From NCBI GenBank assembly GCA_963920665.1, contig OY987270.1, positions 19,742,019-19,806,018 on the forward strand: a stretch of 64,000 nt of DNA, written 5' to 3'. Origin of the DNA: Straminergon stramineum. Lineage: Eukaryota; Streptophyta; Bryopsida; Hypnales; Calliergonaceae. The notes under the pieces were generated by a model. It made no database searches. It was not told where the DNA came from and saw only the letters and a list, made by a program, of their open reading frames with translations. How positions within the stretch are numbered: the stretch's first letter is position 1; each line of letters begins with the position of its first letter. Below are positions 1-12,340 of the stretch, one piece after another. A program made the translations under genes and the position numbers.

Positions 1-1480
1 AATTTGGATAATACTACCAAAATTGGGAAATCACTCAAAGGGGTGGTACTTTCAAAATACCTGGCATTTCTTTTCTTTTTGTCACAAGCTCCTAATCAAA
101 TCATTCTTCAATGCATAGTGAATTGTGAAGTTTTCAATCTGGATTGCTTCTTATGAGAGTTCTTAGAAGACAATCTTTGATTCTTGTGTCCTTTGGCAAT
201 GCCTTGATAAATTAAAAGAAAGGCTTTCAATTGAGGTCAAATTCTTCTTGGGGATAATTTTATTATGCATAATGGTGCGCAAATCATACAATTTCTCTCA
301 TTGTGTCCATTCCCCATTGACTCTACCTATGTACTTGGTTTGTCAAGATCTCCCTTTAAACTTGTAATCTAAAGTTTTGAGCACATTCATTTGTAACTTG
401 ATTTGAAGTTTTTCATTTTGTAAGGGTCTATCATGAATGTGAAGTTGGAAGATTAGATTTGGATGGATTGTTTTGAATTACATTTGTGCAATTATTGATG
501 CAATTGTCATCTCTAGTACTTGAAAATAAATTTTCTAATTAATATTAAGAATTTCTTTTATAATTAATAGCAACATAATTATGAGGAATGTATTGTGGAT
601 TATTTTTTTTTCATTTTTTATATGACATTTGGATGGATGAAAGAAACATTCAAGTGGAGGAGAAGGAGTGGTTTGAATTCCTCATTATGAGAAGTGCAAT
701 CATAATAGTTATAGGAAATATTTCTACTAGTTGAAAGCTTTGAGCAATGGCTAGTGAATTATATGTGGGACTTATGAAATTATTTTGTGCTGTACACTAA
801 AGAAGGTATGCATGCGATGTCATATAGTATGGCTTTTTGTACTCACTATTGTTTTACACAGGATAGGAATCATCCACAATTGACCATTGTACTACATCAT
901 GTGTAGGATAATATATTACACTTTTGTTCTATTACCCTTGGAAAGAACACATATGTGAGTCATAGCATGAAGGTTTTGCATACTTTCAACAAGAACCCTA
1001 TTTGCTAGTGTCATATCCCAAACCTTGTGCTTAGTGATTGGGTAAACAAGTGCCCAAACAAATGCATGTGTATTCTTTGTAGGTGTATTTGAATTTCATA
1101 GACTTGCACTTGAACTAGAATTGAAGACTTGAATCCAATATAGAGAATTAGAGTTGGTAATGGCCTCAACCAACCCATTGTCTTTGCATTGGAGGTCAAC
1201 AATTGTAGACATGGCTAAACTAATGATGCTTTGTTCAATGTTCATATTTTCAAGAACCATTACTAAGGCTTTTGTGATTGTTGATTTGAGCTAATTGAAC
1301 TTTGGGTTGTTGATTCACTCTATGAGCTCTTCAATGTGTGTTGTATTAGTTTTGATAAGTACATTGTGAACATTGGTGTTATAGAATAGAGTGGTGGTTG
1401 TTTGTTCAACTATTTTTGAATGTTGTTTTTGTTAAACACACAATCAACAAGATGTAGGTCAATCTCCTCTTGAGTTGGTT
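1..1480. other. AT-rich spacer, nothing recognised
   Basis: No gene, RNA or bounded repeat could be supported here. Reading frames are short and broken. It may be further decayed parts of the helicase-bearing element that starts at about 1.5 kb, but no motif was seen to prove this. Confidence 0.4.
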
Positions 1481-1569
1481 TTTTAATGTGTAGGATATTG
1501 AGAACCCCCCCCCAAATGGCACATTTGTTATTCATATGAATGTTCTAAGCATCTAATGACTTTCGTCTT

Positions 1570-2067
1570 TCCCCAAAAGGAATTATTTAGAATTTTTTTT
1601 AGCATATATTCTTTGAATCCTATATGAAATGTTGGCTGTAGGAAGAAATTGAGCCATGTCACCTACAAGTAGTAGCAATTTGGATTGAAAGAATTTGAGG
1701 TTCCATTGGTACTTTATTTCATTCAAGGGTAAACTACATTGAGGATGGTATTTGTAACCATGCTCATTTTGTCAATGATGAAAATTTGAGGATATTTTAG
1801 TCTTTCTAAGGCAACATTGGACCTTTGTAATACATATTAGTAATTGCAAGGAGGGATTGCAAAGTGGTTGTACATGGAAGTTGAGGCACAAGGTAGTTTC
1901 CTTTTTGTTGCAATTTTTGACCCAAAGAGAAGTACTTTTTGCCAAGTTTTGTAATTAGTAAAGTATTTTATAAAGGGTGATTCCAAGAAACAATCATATA
2001 CTATTTGGGTATCACACATTGTGCACTTGCCAAGTCTTTTACCATAACTCTTAGAGAGAGGCGACAA
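1570..2067 (-). pseudogene. Broken PIF1/Helitron-type helicase fragment
   Basis: Read on the minus strand, about 2067 to 1570, this stretch carries recognisable pieces of a PIF1-like superfamily 1 helicase. In order they are a segment ending YNHFAIPP, which sits where PIF1 proteins have the conserved IHS..IP segment; LKYPQIFIIDKMSMV, the Walker B region; and LLLVGDMAQFLPT, equivalent to the GDxxQLPP motif III. The frame is open from 2067 to 1837, then has an in-frame stop before the Walker B block, a further stop after it, and a frame change before motif III. The normally conserved Walker B Glu is Lys (IIDK instead of IIDE). No P-loop was seen. Helicases of this type in plant intergenic DNA usually come from Helitron transposons, but no Rep domain or Helitron end was found, so capture of a host PIF1 gene is also possible. 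Confidence 0.7.
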
Positions 2068-2874
2068 TGAATTTTAAATTTTAAATGAATATATATACTA
2101 CCTCTTCAGTTGTAGCATTTATTTTTGAAGATTTAAAATAAAATTCATATAAATATGTTTTTTCTAATTTTTCATACTTTGATTTTTCATGGTTTAAGAG
2201 ACTTTTGAGTATCCAAAATTATCATCATAGAGCTGAACTTCTAGAAAATTTCCAAAAATAATAGGCATATACCGGTACATACCTATAATGCAAGGGGCAA
2301 TTAAAAATAGAAAATTTCAATCCTCCACATGGGTGCAAGAAGGCTTCCTTAGGTGCAAATTTTCAGATATACGAAAATACTTTTTCTATCATATTTTTGT
2401 TAGTTGAATCTTATTTCTATAAAATTCTTAAGAATGGACAATTTTTGTTTTAATTTCTTGAATACTTTTACTAATTTTGAATAAATGAAACATCAAAGTG
2501 TTTATTTTCATGAAAAACTTCATCAATCTATTTCGCAAATAAAATCAACCTAATTTTTTTTGAGGGTTCAAATTTTGGAAATACATTATTTTGAGGTGTT
2601 CTACTAATTATCCATAATTTGTTTCATTTTCTTAAATATTTTTTCATCAAAGATTTTCTAAAATTCATTTCCAAAAGCTTGTAGTATTGTGAGTTTGATC
2701 CAAAATGCAACAAAATGAGGTGGTGTTTCTTGGAATCACCCTAAAGAATGATTTTCCTCTTCCTCATGTACAATACGAGTACCCCTATGGAAATGAATCC
2801 CTTTCAGGAAAGCATTTAAAACGGATATTTCATTTAAACATCGATATTCCACACTGAACTTGGCACTTTGAGGT

Positions 2875-2892
2875 TCAGACCACGCGGTCTGA
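2875..2892. repeat. Palindrome 1 of pair (TCAGACC arms)
   Basis: The sequence TCAGACC, a four-base centre ACGC, then GGTCTGA forms an 18-base inverted repeat with perfect 7-base arms. Its core is close to that of the second palindrome 17 bases downstream. Confidence 0.85.
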
Positions 2893-2909
2893 TATGTATA
2901 TCTCTCCTA

Positions 2910-2935
2910 GATTTCAGACCGTGTGGTCTGAAATC
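2910..2935. repeat. Palindrome 2 of pair (11-bp arms)
   Basis: Arms GATTTCAGACC and GGTCTGAAATC are perfectly complementary over 11 bases around a four-base centre GTGT. The inner part repeats palindrome 1 (CAGACC-N4-GGTCTG). Two such units about 17 bases apart could be a dimeric protein-binding site or a hairpin-forming element. Nothing adjacent shows which gene, if any, it serves. Confidence 0.85.
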
Positions 2936-5400
2936 TACACCTGTCGTAGAAAAATGAATGGAAAAATGACGTATGAATACTGCCATTTTAACGAAATATT
3001 TGTTTTAATTTTTGAAATACAAACTGTTGTCCGTCTCTGAGGATTAATTGCGCCTGCCATTTCATCTTGGAAGTTGTGATGGAAGTTGTGATGGAAGCAT
3101 GCCAAGTCTGCGGGGTCGTTAAGTATTGTGTGTCGATGATCGATTGCTCTGTTTGTTTGAAGGTCTGTCTAAGTACTCTGGGTCTGACTTATATATGGAT
3201 GTTTTTTGAGGATGCTGTCGACGAGCTTTTCTTATTTATCTTTGTGGCACAGGTTGTGCTGAGCACATGCATATTAGAAGACACAATCCTGTAGGGATCC
3301 TAAGTTGCACAGGCACCCTTCGATCTTGCACACTAAACTGTAAGAGTGATTGACATTGTTCGGTGACCACAAATCTCCTTAGCTCTTCAAGTGTAATTGT
3401 TCGAGTAGTATGTTCAGTTCTAAGGTAGAAGAAGCACTGTACTTTAATTAGCGTCTCTCATGGGGTTGTAGTCCGTGAACTGCACAACTCTTTCGTTTGC
3501 GTAGAGCTAGTGGTCGAATCGAACTCATTGCGACCAAGAGCGGTTTTCGTTGGGTATTTTGTTTCGACAACTTCGAATGCTCTGTAGCAGTAGTTTTTTT
3601 TGGTTTTCAGACAAATGGTAATGTGGTCTTTCTTTCAAGAAGGTTCTGCATTTCCTGGCTCCTTCATTGGGGGATTTGAATTGAATGAGGCCAATTATGA
3701 GTATGCAATTTTGATTATGTAACTTTTGTATGCAATATTTGTATGTGTTGGCTCTGCATGATGGGTAAAATGAGATTTTGGAAATATTGTCGCAACAATG
3801 TGCAGGGCTATGGTGACAGTCTGGCATTTTTTAACACATTTGCCCCCCTTTTCTTCTATAGGCTAGAAGCTCCCTATTTTTTTTGAGGCAATTGGGCATT
3901 TAATTGCCTAAAAAAAAATATTGCTCTATGGTACCCTTGGAAAGTGAGGAGCTCCATATTGGCTGGACGTGCAATGTATTGTGGGTCAATTGGATGCATA
4001 CTAATTTAGTAACACCCATAATTGTGAATTTCAGGGTTTCGAACATGATTTGTATTAATAGACATCCAACATATCATTGGACCCTATTAGCAAGAAAAAA
4101 AACAATTCTTCTACACTTTTGGATGTAGTATTTGGACACTGAGAGTATAAGTTGTGAATTTTTAAAGAGGCGACTATAAATGCACCCAATACCCGACACT
4201 AGGATCTGATATTCAGAAGTAGTACATCCTTGTAATCACATCTATTCACTTCCAAAGATTTTCCAAGATTTTAGAGGAGACAGTTATGGGTACACTGAGA
4301 AGGTGCTGCAATCTTAAAGTGTTTTGAATGGCTTTTTTTGATCCTCCTGGATCGAGCTGCGGGCAGTCTATGTAGTTGACTTGTACGCAACCTCTCTACT
4401 GGTCGATCCCAAGCTTTGCGAGTATGGTAGCAGAGATGATTTGCAAGACTGCAGGCCTCACTTGTGTTTTCCAGTCGTAATTAAGCACTTTGCATTGCTT
4501 TTGATGATCTTGATTGACCCGGCTGCGGGTTCACTCCGTGGTGCATTCTTAAAATAGTATTGGTACAAATTGAAGTGTGCATCTTTTCTTCGTGGATCAC
4601 CGTTTGAAAAGGTTTTGTTTACCTCTACTGACAAGAATCATGTCGTGACCCAAGAATAAATTACGTAATCAGAACTTCCATGTGCCTTTGCACTCACAAG
4701 TCACATTTTCATTTTAAAAATTTATCTTTGGGTGGAAACAAGAGATTCTGTACCTGGAGCGGGAAGTACTGGTTTTTCACTGTTCGCGCAATGGATTTCT
4801 AAGGTAATGGCGGCGCTTGCAAAATAGAACAATGGCCCTATTAAGTATCTAGACACACATGAATCACAACAAATTAACATCCAACCTGGAAATCTCCAAA
4901 ATGTGGCATTTGAATTTGTCGTGTGACGAACTAACTGCCTTCATTTAATATGCCCGATCATTTAGTGCATTATTGCATTCCAGTTGAATCAAGAGTTTGC
5001 CGGTGCAAGCAATTGCGATGGACGAAAATCTTGCGTTCTAAAAACTTTCATGACAAAATTGAGAAGATTTGGTTACAAACCTTCAACTCTTGAATTTGTT
5101 CTTGCAAACCACTTGGAGTTCAAAAGGACTGTCATCTGCAATTACACCCATAGATTGCAATGTTATATATCGTCTTATTTGATGCGTTTCTTGCAACTGG
5201 TATGCTTTCTGCAAGCTTCATCACCTTCATACTTCGTGATAATAAATTTGATCTCAACTTATTTATCTCTCATACCTTAATTAATCATTACACAACACTA
5301 TGTTGATCTCCCAAAAATCAAACTCCTACGTAAGTTAAAATTCTTAGAGAGGCAAATAGTATCTTCTACCTCAATTACTGGGCACTTCAAATCAAACAAC

Positions 5401-8100
5401 CTCAATGCCACGCCCCAGGCATCCACATCCATATTTCATTAAGCAGGTAATACAAAATCGAAACAAAAAGAAGAAAATCCTAAACTTGTATGTATTCTAG
5501 CAAGAAGCTTCAGTGGGTACGTACTCACCAAGAGTGTTTGATGCTCGGTTTGAAGACTTCACCAGAAACTTTTCTGTTCGTAGAACGCCTACCAACAGAG
5601 CTTCTCTGGGCTGCATTTGTGTCCCCAAGGATAGACAATGTCAAATTCATCTACTAGAGAAAGATGAAGTTTTCTACATCTTCTGAAGTCAAATGAAAGA
5701 ACTTGAACAAAAGCGAATTTGAGTTCCATCAAAAAGGGAAAATGAAATAACTTTGAAGATGATTTACCTTGTGATTTGAAGTTGTTGGAGTCGGTGGAGT
5801 TTACCAATATTGTGCCTCCAAACATGTGCTAATTCCTCCCGTTTCAACGGCGAACAAAAATCAGAGAATTAGTTGCAAAAAAAATTCTCTACTGAGGAAG
5901 GTAACTCACATAACACAAAGTAAAAAAGAAAAGAGTTGATTACTCACCTTCAGCTGTTGAAATTGCTCTTGCAAACTTGTCACATCTCTAGAGGCTTCTT
6001 TGTTGACTACAACCTGATCATATTAATGACATTATAAGATTTTCTTGAAGGAAATTTTGAACCTGATTCTCAATTAACTTACTACCAAGGAGAGGAAATA
6101 CTTTTGGTAATGGACCTCAATCCTGAATATTACAGACAGATGATCTGTTAAATTCACTCCCATATGTTAAGAACCTTAATGAAAAATATGCCAATCAATT
6201 TGAGCAAATGTGTCTATTATTCCAAATTGAAATAATCACCTGTGGAAAAACTCAAACTCTGTAATTGCTTGCCTTGCAGACTCCCATTTGTATAAGGTGG
6301 GTACACCCAAAATCGCCCTATGTCTAAAAGTGCCATCTACAGCAAGTGAACATTCCTACGTTCAATTATTTACCTATTTGCATAGAGCTCTTTTAGAAAC
6401 AAACTTTGACCTTGAATAACTTTTGCATATAATATCCAAATGATGTGTTCTTTGGTGCATTGGAACCTCCTTTCTCTTTCTCTTGCCAGCAAGGAAATAT
6501 AAAAATCTGATCAGCCCAATAATAGTAACAATGTACAGTACCAATTTGTGGCGCTTTTGGGTGTACCTACTTTACATTTAGAAATCCCGTACACCGACGC
6601 CCTAGAGCTACAAATGCAAGTGTCTCACTGTTGCGAACTTCCCAGTAGGGACATGGGAAGGCAACAGGTGAGATGTTTTCCGTAGGCCTTGTCTGAGGTG
6701 ATAGGCTACGAAGCTCAATTATTGCGTTTCAAAAGCTCCACGGACATGTTCCTGAGCTCATAAGGGGCACATGAATAGAGAGAAGACAATAAGTATTGGC
6801 TGAACAACTGCACAAATAATTCCTGCATCTTCGCGACGCTCACCCCACTCCGTAGAAACCTACTCATCATCTTCATGTTCTTTCTGTGGGTTGATGGGCC
6901 CTTTCTTCTGTTTCCCCGCAATTACAATCCTTTTCATCTTTCTCTCATCCCCATAACTAATGGCAGAAGAGTACATCTTCACAGACTGAGGTTCATTTTC
7001 CAGCTGTTTTTGTCTCCATGCTGCAGTTCAAACACGATTGAAGAATTTTTTCAAGAATCTCGTCCATCATGTTCGAAGTGACGTCGATGGACACCTCATC
7101 TTTAAGGGAATTGCGAGTGTCAGCATTTTTTATTCCAACGAAGGAGCTCTCTCACAAATAAGTCAACCTCATGTTCCAACTGAAGATACTTGGGAAACAT
7201 CAACCAATTTCTCCTTCTACCAAAATTCTTGCACACATCGCTCCTTCTTCATCACAACATTTGCAACATTGCTCGCACTCTCGATATTAAGGCTGAGGTA
7301 CATTGAAACTTTCATGACAGAGTTGGAGTTTAGAGTTTAGAGTTTAGAATTCTCATCAACAAATTTCCAAAGCAAAACGTAACGCTGGAGTCGTGCACTC
7401 TGTTCTTGTTCATTCGACATTCTCGATCGTCTGTGGCATTTGACATGATCAAATTCCTCGCAGAAATGTCCAGCTTGCCTCTCATCCTTCGCAGCATTGC
7501 GAAATTGGTTGTGACTGTAAGATGATCGTCAAATGCCTCCGTGATCAATTCTTCTCTTTTCTTCAATTTAGGTTTAGGTCCTCTCCTAATTCAATTCAGT
7601 CGGGGCCTAATTCCTTGCAAATGTCTGAACTGCTTGAGTGAGAGATGCTCCAAAGAATTCTCGAGTGGATATAATGTCGTTGATCAAGCTTCAATTGGGT
7701 GGGTGATTTTCGTAAAACTGCTTCTCCTCCGTAAAGCAAGAGCATCGACGACACTAAGTGTACACTAAGTTTCATAACCTACATCCTCAAGAATGAGCTC
7801 AAACACTGCAGAATTTCACCCCTCGAAAGATCAATTTTGACAGAAAGAAAGTCAAGTGAAACTTCAGTTGGAATTGGATTCTTAATATTGAATGACCACA
7901 ACGTTGCCATCGTGAAGCTTAACAGCCATGAAAAGTGGTGCCCTGCCCTGGGAATGTTGTTTTCCCTGTCGTCTCCTATAATCTTGCAAGCTACGAACTA
8001 CAACGTCTTTAGATTAGGTCATAAAAACGCTAGTAACCCTGGAAGGACGGGCTGGTCACCTTGAAAATCATCCTTTTGGGAATTGCATGAATCTTTGCAA
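5401..8100. other. CpG-rich gene-like island, poorly resolved
   Basis: Composition resembles the gene islands (CpG frequent, fewer A/T runs), and exon-like pieces with splice consensus occur on the minus strand. Open frames such as 7038-7340 (plus) and 7330-7566 (minus) show no known domain. A short TTTAGAG triplet lies at about 7326-7347. Best read as a decayed or heavily intron-split gene, with the kinesin-12-like pieces listed separately. Confidence 0.35.
5768..6013 (-). pseudogene. Kinesin-12-like exon fragments
   Basis: Minus-strand exon-like piece 6013-5948 is exactly 22 codons, preceded by CAG and followed by the donor GTGAGT. It encodes VVVNKEASRDVTSLQEQFQQ plus LK. This resembles the neck/coiled-coil start just after the motor domain of plant phragmoplast kinesins of the kinesin-12 (PAKRP/POK) group, where a VVNEDASGDV...QQLK pattern is usual. 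A second piece, 5835-5768, begins ELAHVWRHNIGKL and ends at a GTAAAT donor; it sits where such proteins continue with EEL..LK. No motor domain was found upstream (higher coordinates), and the second piece is less family-like, so this is probably a truncated or decaying copy. The family assignment is from memory of the consensus, not from a search. Confidence 0.45.
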
Positions 8101-9109
8101 TACTAAAAAAGAAGTCAAGAGAACACATTGGAGGTCAAACTACTGTGCAAGACTTCTCCTTTTAACACAAAATACCAAGGATGAACATTTACACTTCTAT
8201 CTCACTTAGAAGGATTCTCTATCATCCATCGAACACTTGGTGTTTGCAACAACTTTACAAGTTTTAAACACCTCCTTTTGTACTTTGCCTTGGATGCGTG
8301 GGAAATCACTCATTTTTCTTATTAAAACTTAATCCATTATGTGCCTTCCTGATTGACAATTGCTTTATGACTTGTCTTTGCAATTATTTTCATCTAATGA
8401 CAAGCAACCACAAAACCACTTAAATTTAGATGCCACTTTGTTGGTTATTGGATAGATTTAATTGTACATATGGAGTGGGGGAGGAGGGGAGGGGTTGAAG
8501 ATTGCAGCATAGGGTTATGGATGGTGATGAGATGGTGTGCTTGAACCCCTCATCGCCTGAGTGGACCAAAAGTGTCCTTATACAAGTTCAAGTACAATTC
8601 AAAGTGTTGAAACTTTTGCATATGATGTCCGAATTCAATAAAACTTGTTGGGAAATTTGCGCTCTTTCTTCTAGTTCGTGTGGTAAAATTTTCAAATCAA
8701 TCCAAGATGTACTAATGTTTTGGAAGTTTATAGGTTCAATTTGAGTTCACCAAACTGCATTTGATGGCTACAATTTTCAAGACTTGGATCTCCTTCATCC
8801 AATGTTTGTTTTCAAAAAACTTTATGGGATTCTTTTCCCCTTGAAGTCTAAAAATTTTCATGCCAGTCCAAGTTGTTTCGAATGTTTGGAGCAAATCGAA
8901 GTTCAAAATTTGGACATTTTTGGATTCTAGTGAACTTTGGTAGCTTGTTTCTTCTTCATACAATGTTCATTTCCAATAATTGTTTTGAAAAAGTTGCGCA
9001 TACTAGTCTAGTTTGTGTAGATAAAATTTATATCAATCCAAGAAGTTATGAGTGAATGAGAAGCATTTTAGTAGGAGGTTCAACCTTAGATGTGATTTTT
9101 GCAACTTTT
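8101..9109. other. AT-rich spacer, nothing recognised
   Basis: No gene or bounded repeat identified. Short internally similar phrases around the words 'caatgttt' and 'agtttgtgt' at 8.6-9.0 kb suggest an old local duplication but could not be delimited. Confidence 0.3.
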
Positions 9110-10279
9110 CACTACAAAAAAATGACCAAATAAATGACTTCATAGCAATCATTCTAGACACATTTGACAACAAAATGACTCAGGGGCCTTGAGGTCATTG
9201 TGGACAAGTCATTTATAAATGACTTTCTAATTTATTTTCACCAACAGATTGTACCTTGGATGTATAAATGGATGAGAGATAGTTATTGTTGAATTGATAA
9301 AAGAAAGTTTGGCTTAAGGAAATGGTTGCTATGTGGAAAGTGCTTCCTTCTTTTGTCCCACATAGACATCCACGTGGCAAGTCATTTGTAAGTCATTTCG
9401 AAGTTACGACAAACCCATTATACATCTAACGTGGACAACCACATTGGAAGTCATTATGTAGTTATTTAGAAGGTGTATTGGAGTCTTTGCACCATTCTGA
9501 TGGATTGTCACGTGACAAGTTATTCCATAGTCATTATGAAGTGACTTGGATTTAGGTCACATCCCCAACACATGGAAAGTGATTTTTTGGTCATTTTCAA
9601 GTTGCACCGATGTGTGCAAAAAGGAGTGTAATGACAAGTGCACACTGAGTAGTTATTTTGTAGTCACATATTCAAATTTTCAGAGCAATATACCATACAT
9701 AGTACACCATATATCATATTTGGCATGTGTGTTGTTTGGCTTCCAAAGCCACTTAGTGTGTGAGTATGAAGAGGTGAAATGACATGTCTTTTATACAAGA
9801 GGGGTGGTAGGAGGCAAGACAAACCATGTGGGATATGTGAAACACAAGATTTAATATTGTATTACTAGTAATATTTTAGACCTCATTTAGGCATAGTTGA
9901 TTAACATTTTTCAAAAAAATTTGAATTAATAAAAGGTGGTAAATCAATCTTACTTTCATCCTAAAAATTTGGTTTTAGACTTCAAGCTTCAAATCAAAAG
10001 TTATAGACAAATTTGTTAAAGGAATTGGAAAAGATCAACAATTGGCACATGAAGAATACTAGGGGCACCTGTTCGACTTCTCCAAAATACAAACATATGT
10101 AGTTGTCTTTAGTCTCCTCACTTCATGTAGGAAAAGAGTAATGATGACTCCACATTATCTCTGCAAATTGCTCAATGAGTCACAGTGCACAAGGCAACAA
10201 AGTAGTAGTAGAGTAAATGTGTAGTAGTCTGAGACTTCTAACTAGTCATTTGGCAATCGTAGGAAGTCATTTTGTAGTG
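9110..10279. mobile_element. Candidate CACTA-like element
   Basis: The left end reads CACTACAAAAAAATGAC. The right end, reverse-complemented, reads CACTACAAAATGACTTCC. The interior near both ends is dense in short 'AAGTCATT'/'AATGACTT' words, as in CACTA transposons with subterminal repeats. Against this, the 3-base flanks (TTT left, GCA right) do not match, so a target duplication is not supported, and no transposase frame is visible. The true right end may lie elsewhere, since similar words recur to about 11 kb. Confidence 0.4.
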
Positions 10280-10554
10280 GCATTGAAGAGGCGATGTTGT
10301 CATGTGTGTGGGGAGGTAATGGGATTTAAGGATTGTAACCGGTCCCATCTAAATACCTGGGTGTATATTTATTGGGACCCCTAGTAATTCAAATGTGAAT
10401 CATATGAAGTGTTCAAAAGGAGTGTAATAACAATGGTACAAATTTCTAAAAGTCATTACTAGCATAAGAGTAGGAGTTTAAATAAATTGTACAATGGACC
10501 TTGAGGAAGAAAATAGTATACACCAACAAAGAGAAGGCCACTAGCAATGCATGA

Positions 10555-12340
10555 TTTCAAAGAAAAAGACAAGATAAGTCTTTTCTTGGATTTAGAGTTT
10601 TAAAAAAACAATAAAAAAAAAGACAAACAAGGAGTGGAGAAATTGGAAAGACTTAAAAAGATTTGACGAAATGAAGAATATAAGAGAAAATGAAAAAAAG
10701 TAAAAGAAAAAGAAACTTATAGCAAATGAAAAAAATTGTAAAAAACTGAAAAAACTGAAAAATATAGAAAGAGTTAAAAAAATTTGAAGTAATGAGACAA
10801 AGAAATTATTAATGAAGAAGTCAAAAATAAAAAAGAGATCAAAGATTCATAAGGAAAACAAGGAAAAATTGATAAAAATAAAATTTTAAATAACAAAGAA
10901 AAAGCAAAGAAAAAGATAACAAAAAATTGAAGAAAAGGAAGTAGCCTTTTTGTACAGTGCAGTGATGTGGAAGTCATTATGTACTTGTTGTGGAGTGAAG
11001 CCCAATCATTATAAATGAAAATGCTTTAATTTGGCTTCATTGGGGCGTCGACTGTGGAATTCCCTAAGTCCACGTCGGAAGTTCGACTACGTTGTAAATG
11101 AAGATCAACAAATGAAGGTTTGATGTCATAAACTTCTCATCCCTAAGTTGCACCAATGATTGCAAGACGACTTTAATGTTGTGGAGTAAGCTTCGTTGGT
11201 GCAACTAGGGAGCCCAAGTCATTCTTTTGCAATTGCATATGTTCCCATTTTCTTATAGTGTCTTTTGGTGCAGACAACAAATTTAGTTAGGGCCATCAAA
11301 TTGTCAACTGAAGAGAACTTATTGGCACAAGAAGAGTATTAGGGTTGACAGGCCATATGCACGAAAGGCGTCCACATATAGGTGGGTGAGAAAGCTCAAT
11401 TGTTGTTTTGAAAGTGGAAAGGAAGTTGTGCAGAACATCTATAAGTTGCACGGTGATTCACAATGCGAAGGTGAACAAAACATTGGTGTAGTAGGCAATT
11501 AGTAGTCCATGACTTTTGTAATCACAACGAAGTCGCAGGATTCATTGTAGACTATCAACAATGAGGCAACATAGTTGTTCAAGCATTGGAGAAGCGTGAA
11601 TTCACAACTTTGAAAAAACAAACTCACACTACCTTACAATGTGTATGACGATCATGACTATTTCAAATGTGAATTGCCTGAGCTAATGAAAAGTGGTATA
11701 ATGACAATGGTGGTAATTGAGGAATCCCCTAGCACTACGACCCATATTGTTCAGAGATAGAATAAATCATATTAATTGTAGAACTTTATAGAGAATAGAG
11801 TGTATACCAAGGCAATTGAAAATTTATGTGTGCATCGACTAGGAATGCATCATTGTGTTAAATAAAGAAAAAAATTAGGAAGGAGATTGAAAAATTTCAA
11901 TATGATTAGAACAGATTTAGAACATATATAAAGAAGATTTTAAGAAGTAACATAGAGGAAGTGAAAATTGCCAAAATGAAGAAGACAAAAGAAGATGAAA
12001 AACAAATCTAGAAATTGAATAAAAATCAAAGAAGGTAGAATTAGGTTAAAAAAACAAGAACTAAAAAGGGAGAAAAAGAAGATCTTGTCAATGAAAAAAA
12101 TTACAAACCCAAAGAATATTATGTATGGAAAAAAGAGAGGAATGAAGTTTAGGTGTAAAAGAAGAGAGAAAAGAAAAGAATGAAAAACAATGAAAACGAG
12201 AAAGAGGGGAAAAAATAAGAAGAGAGAAAACAAAGGAAAATTCAACATGCAAGCTAAAGAAAAGAAGAGTAGAAAGACATAAAGAACGCAAATTAGAAGA
12301 GGGAAAGAAATTATAAATAAGATTAATATATTAAAAGATT
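10555..12340 (+). repeat. Purine-rich (A/G) low-complexity tracts
   Basis: Two stretches, about 10555-10960 and 11860-12340, are almost pure A and G on the plus strand, with degenerate AAGAAAAAG and GAAAAAGAA words. The opposite-strand frames they create (Phe/Leu/Ser-rich, such as 11940-12248) are artefacts of composition. Between them is ordinary AT-rich sequence with no recognised gene. Confidence 0.7.

Larger units (their letters stand above)
2071..5400. other. Spacer becoming CpG-richer after 2.8 kb
   Basis: Apart from the two palindromes at 2.9 kb, no gene is recognised. From about 2.8 kb CpG becomes common, as in the gene islands of this window. The longest frames (4984-5280 plus, 3525-3827 minus) have no recognisable domain or codon signal. 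It could be an untranslated or decayed gene region. Confidence 0.35.

Noticed and set aside
7326..7347. TTTAGAG triplet, telomere-like
   Set aside because: Only three units and not the plant telomere unit TTTAGGG; too short to mean an interstitial telomere.
11940..12248. 102-codon Phe/Leu-rich minus-strand frame resembling a membrane protein
   Set aside because: It is made by the purine-rich tract on the other strand; overlapping frames in other phases have the same composition.
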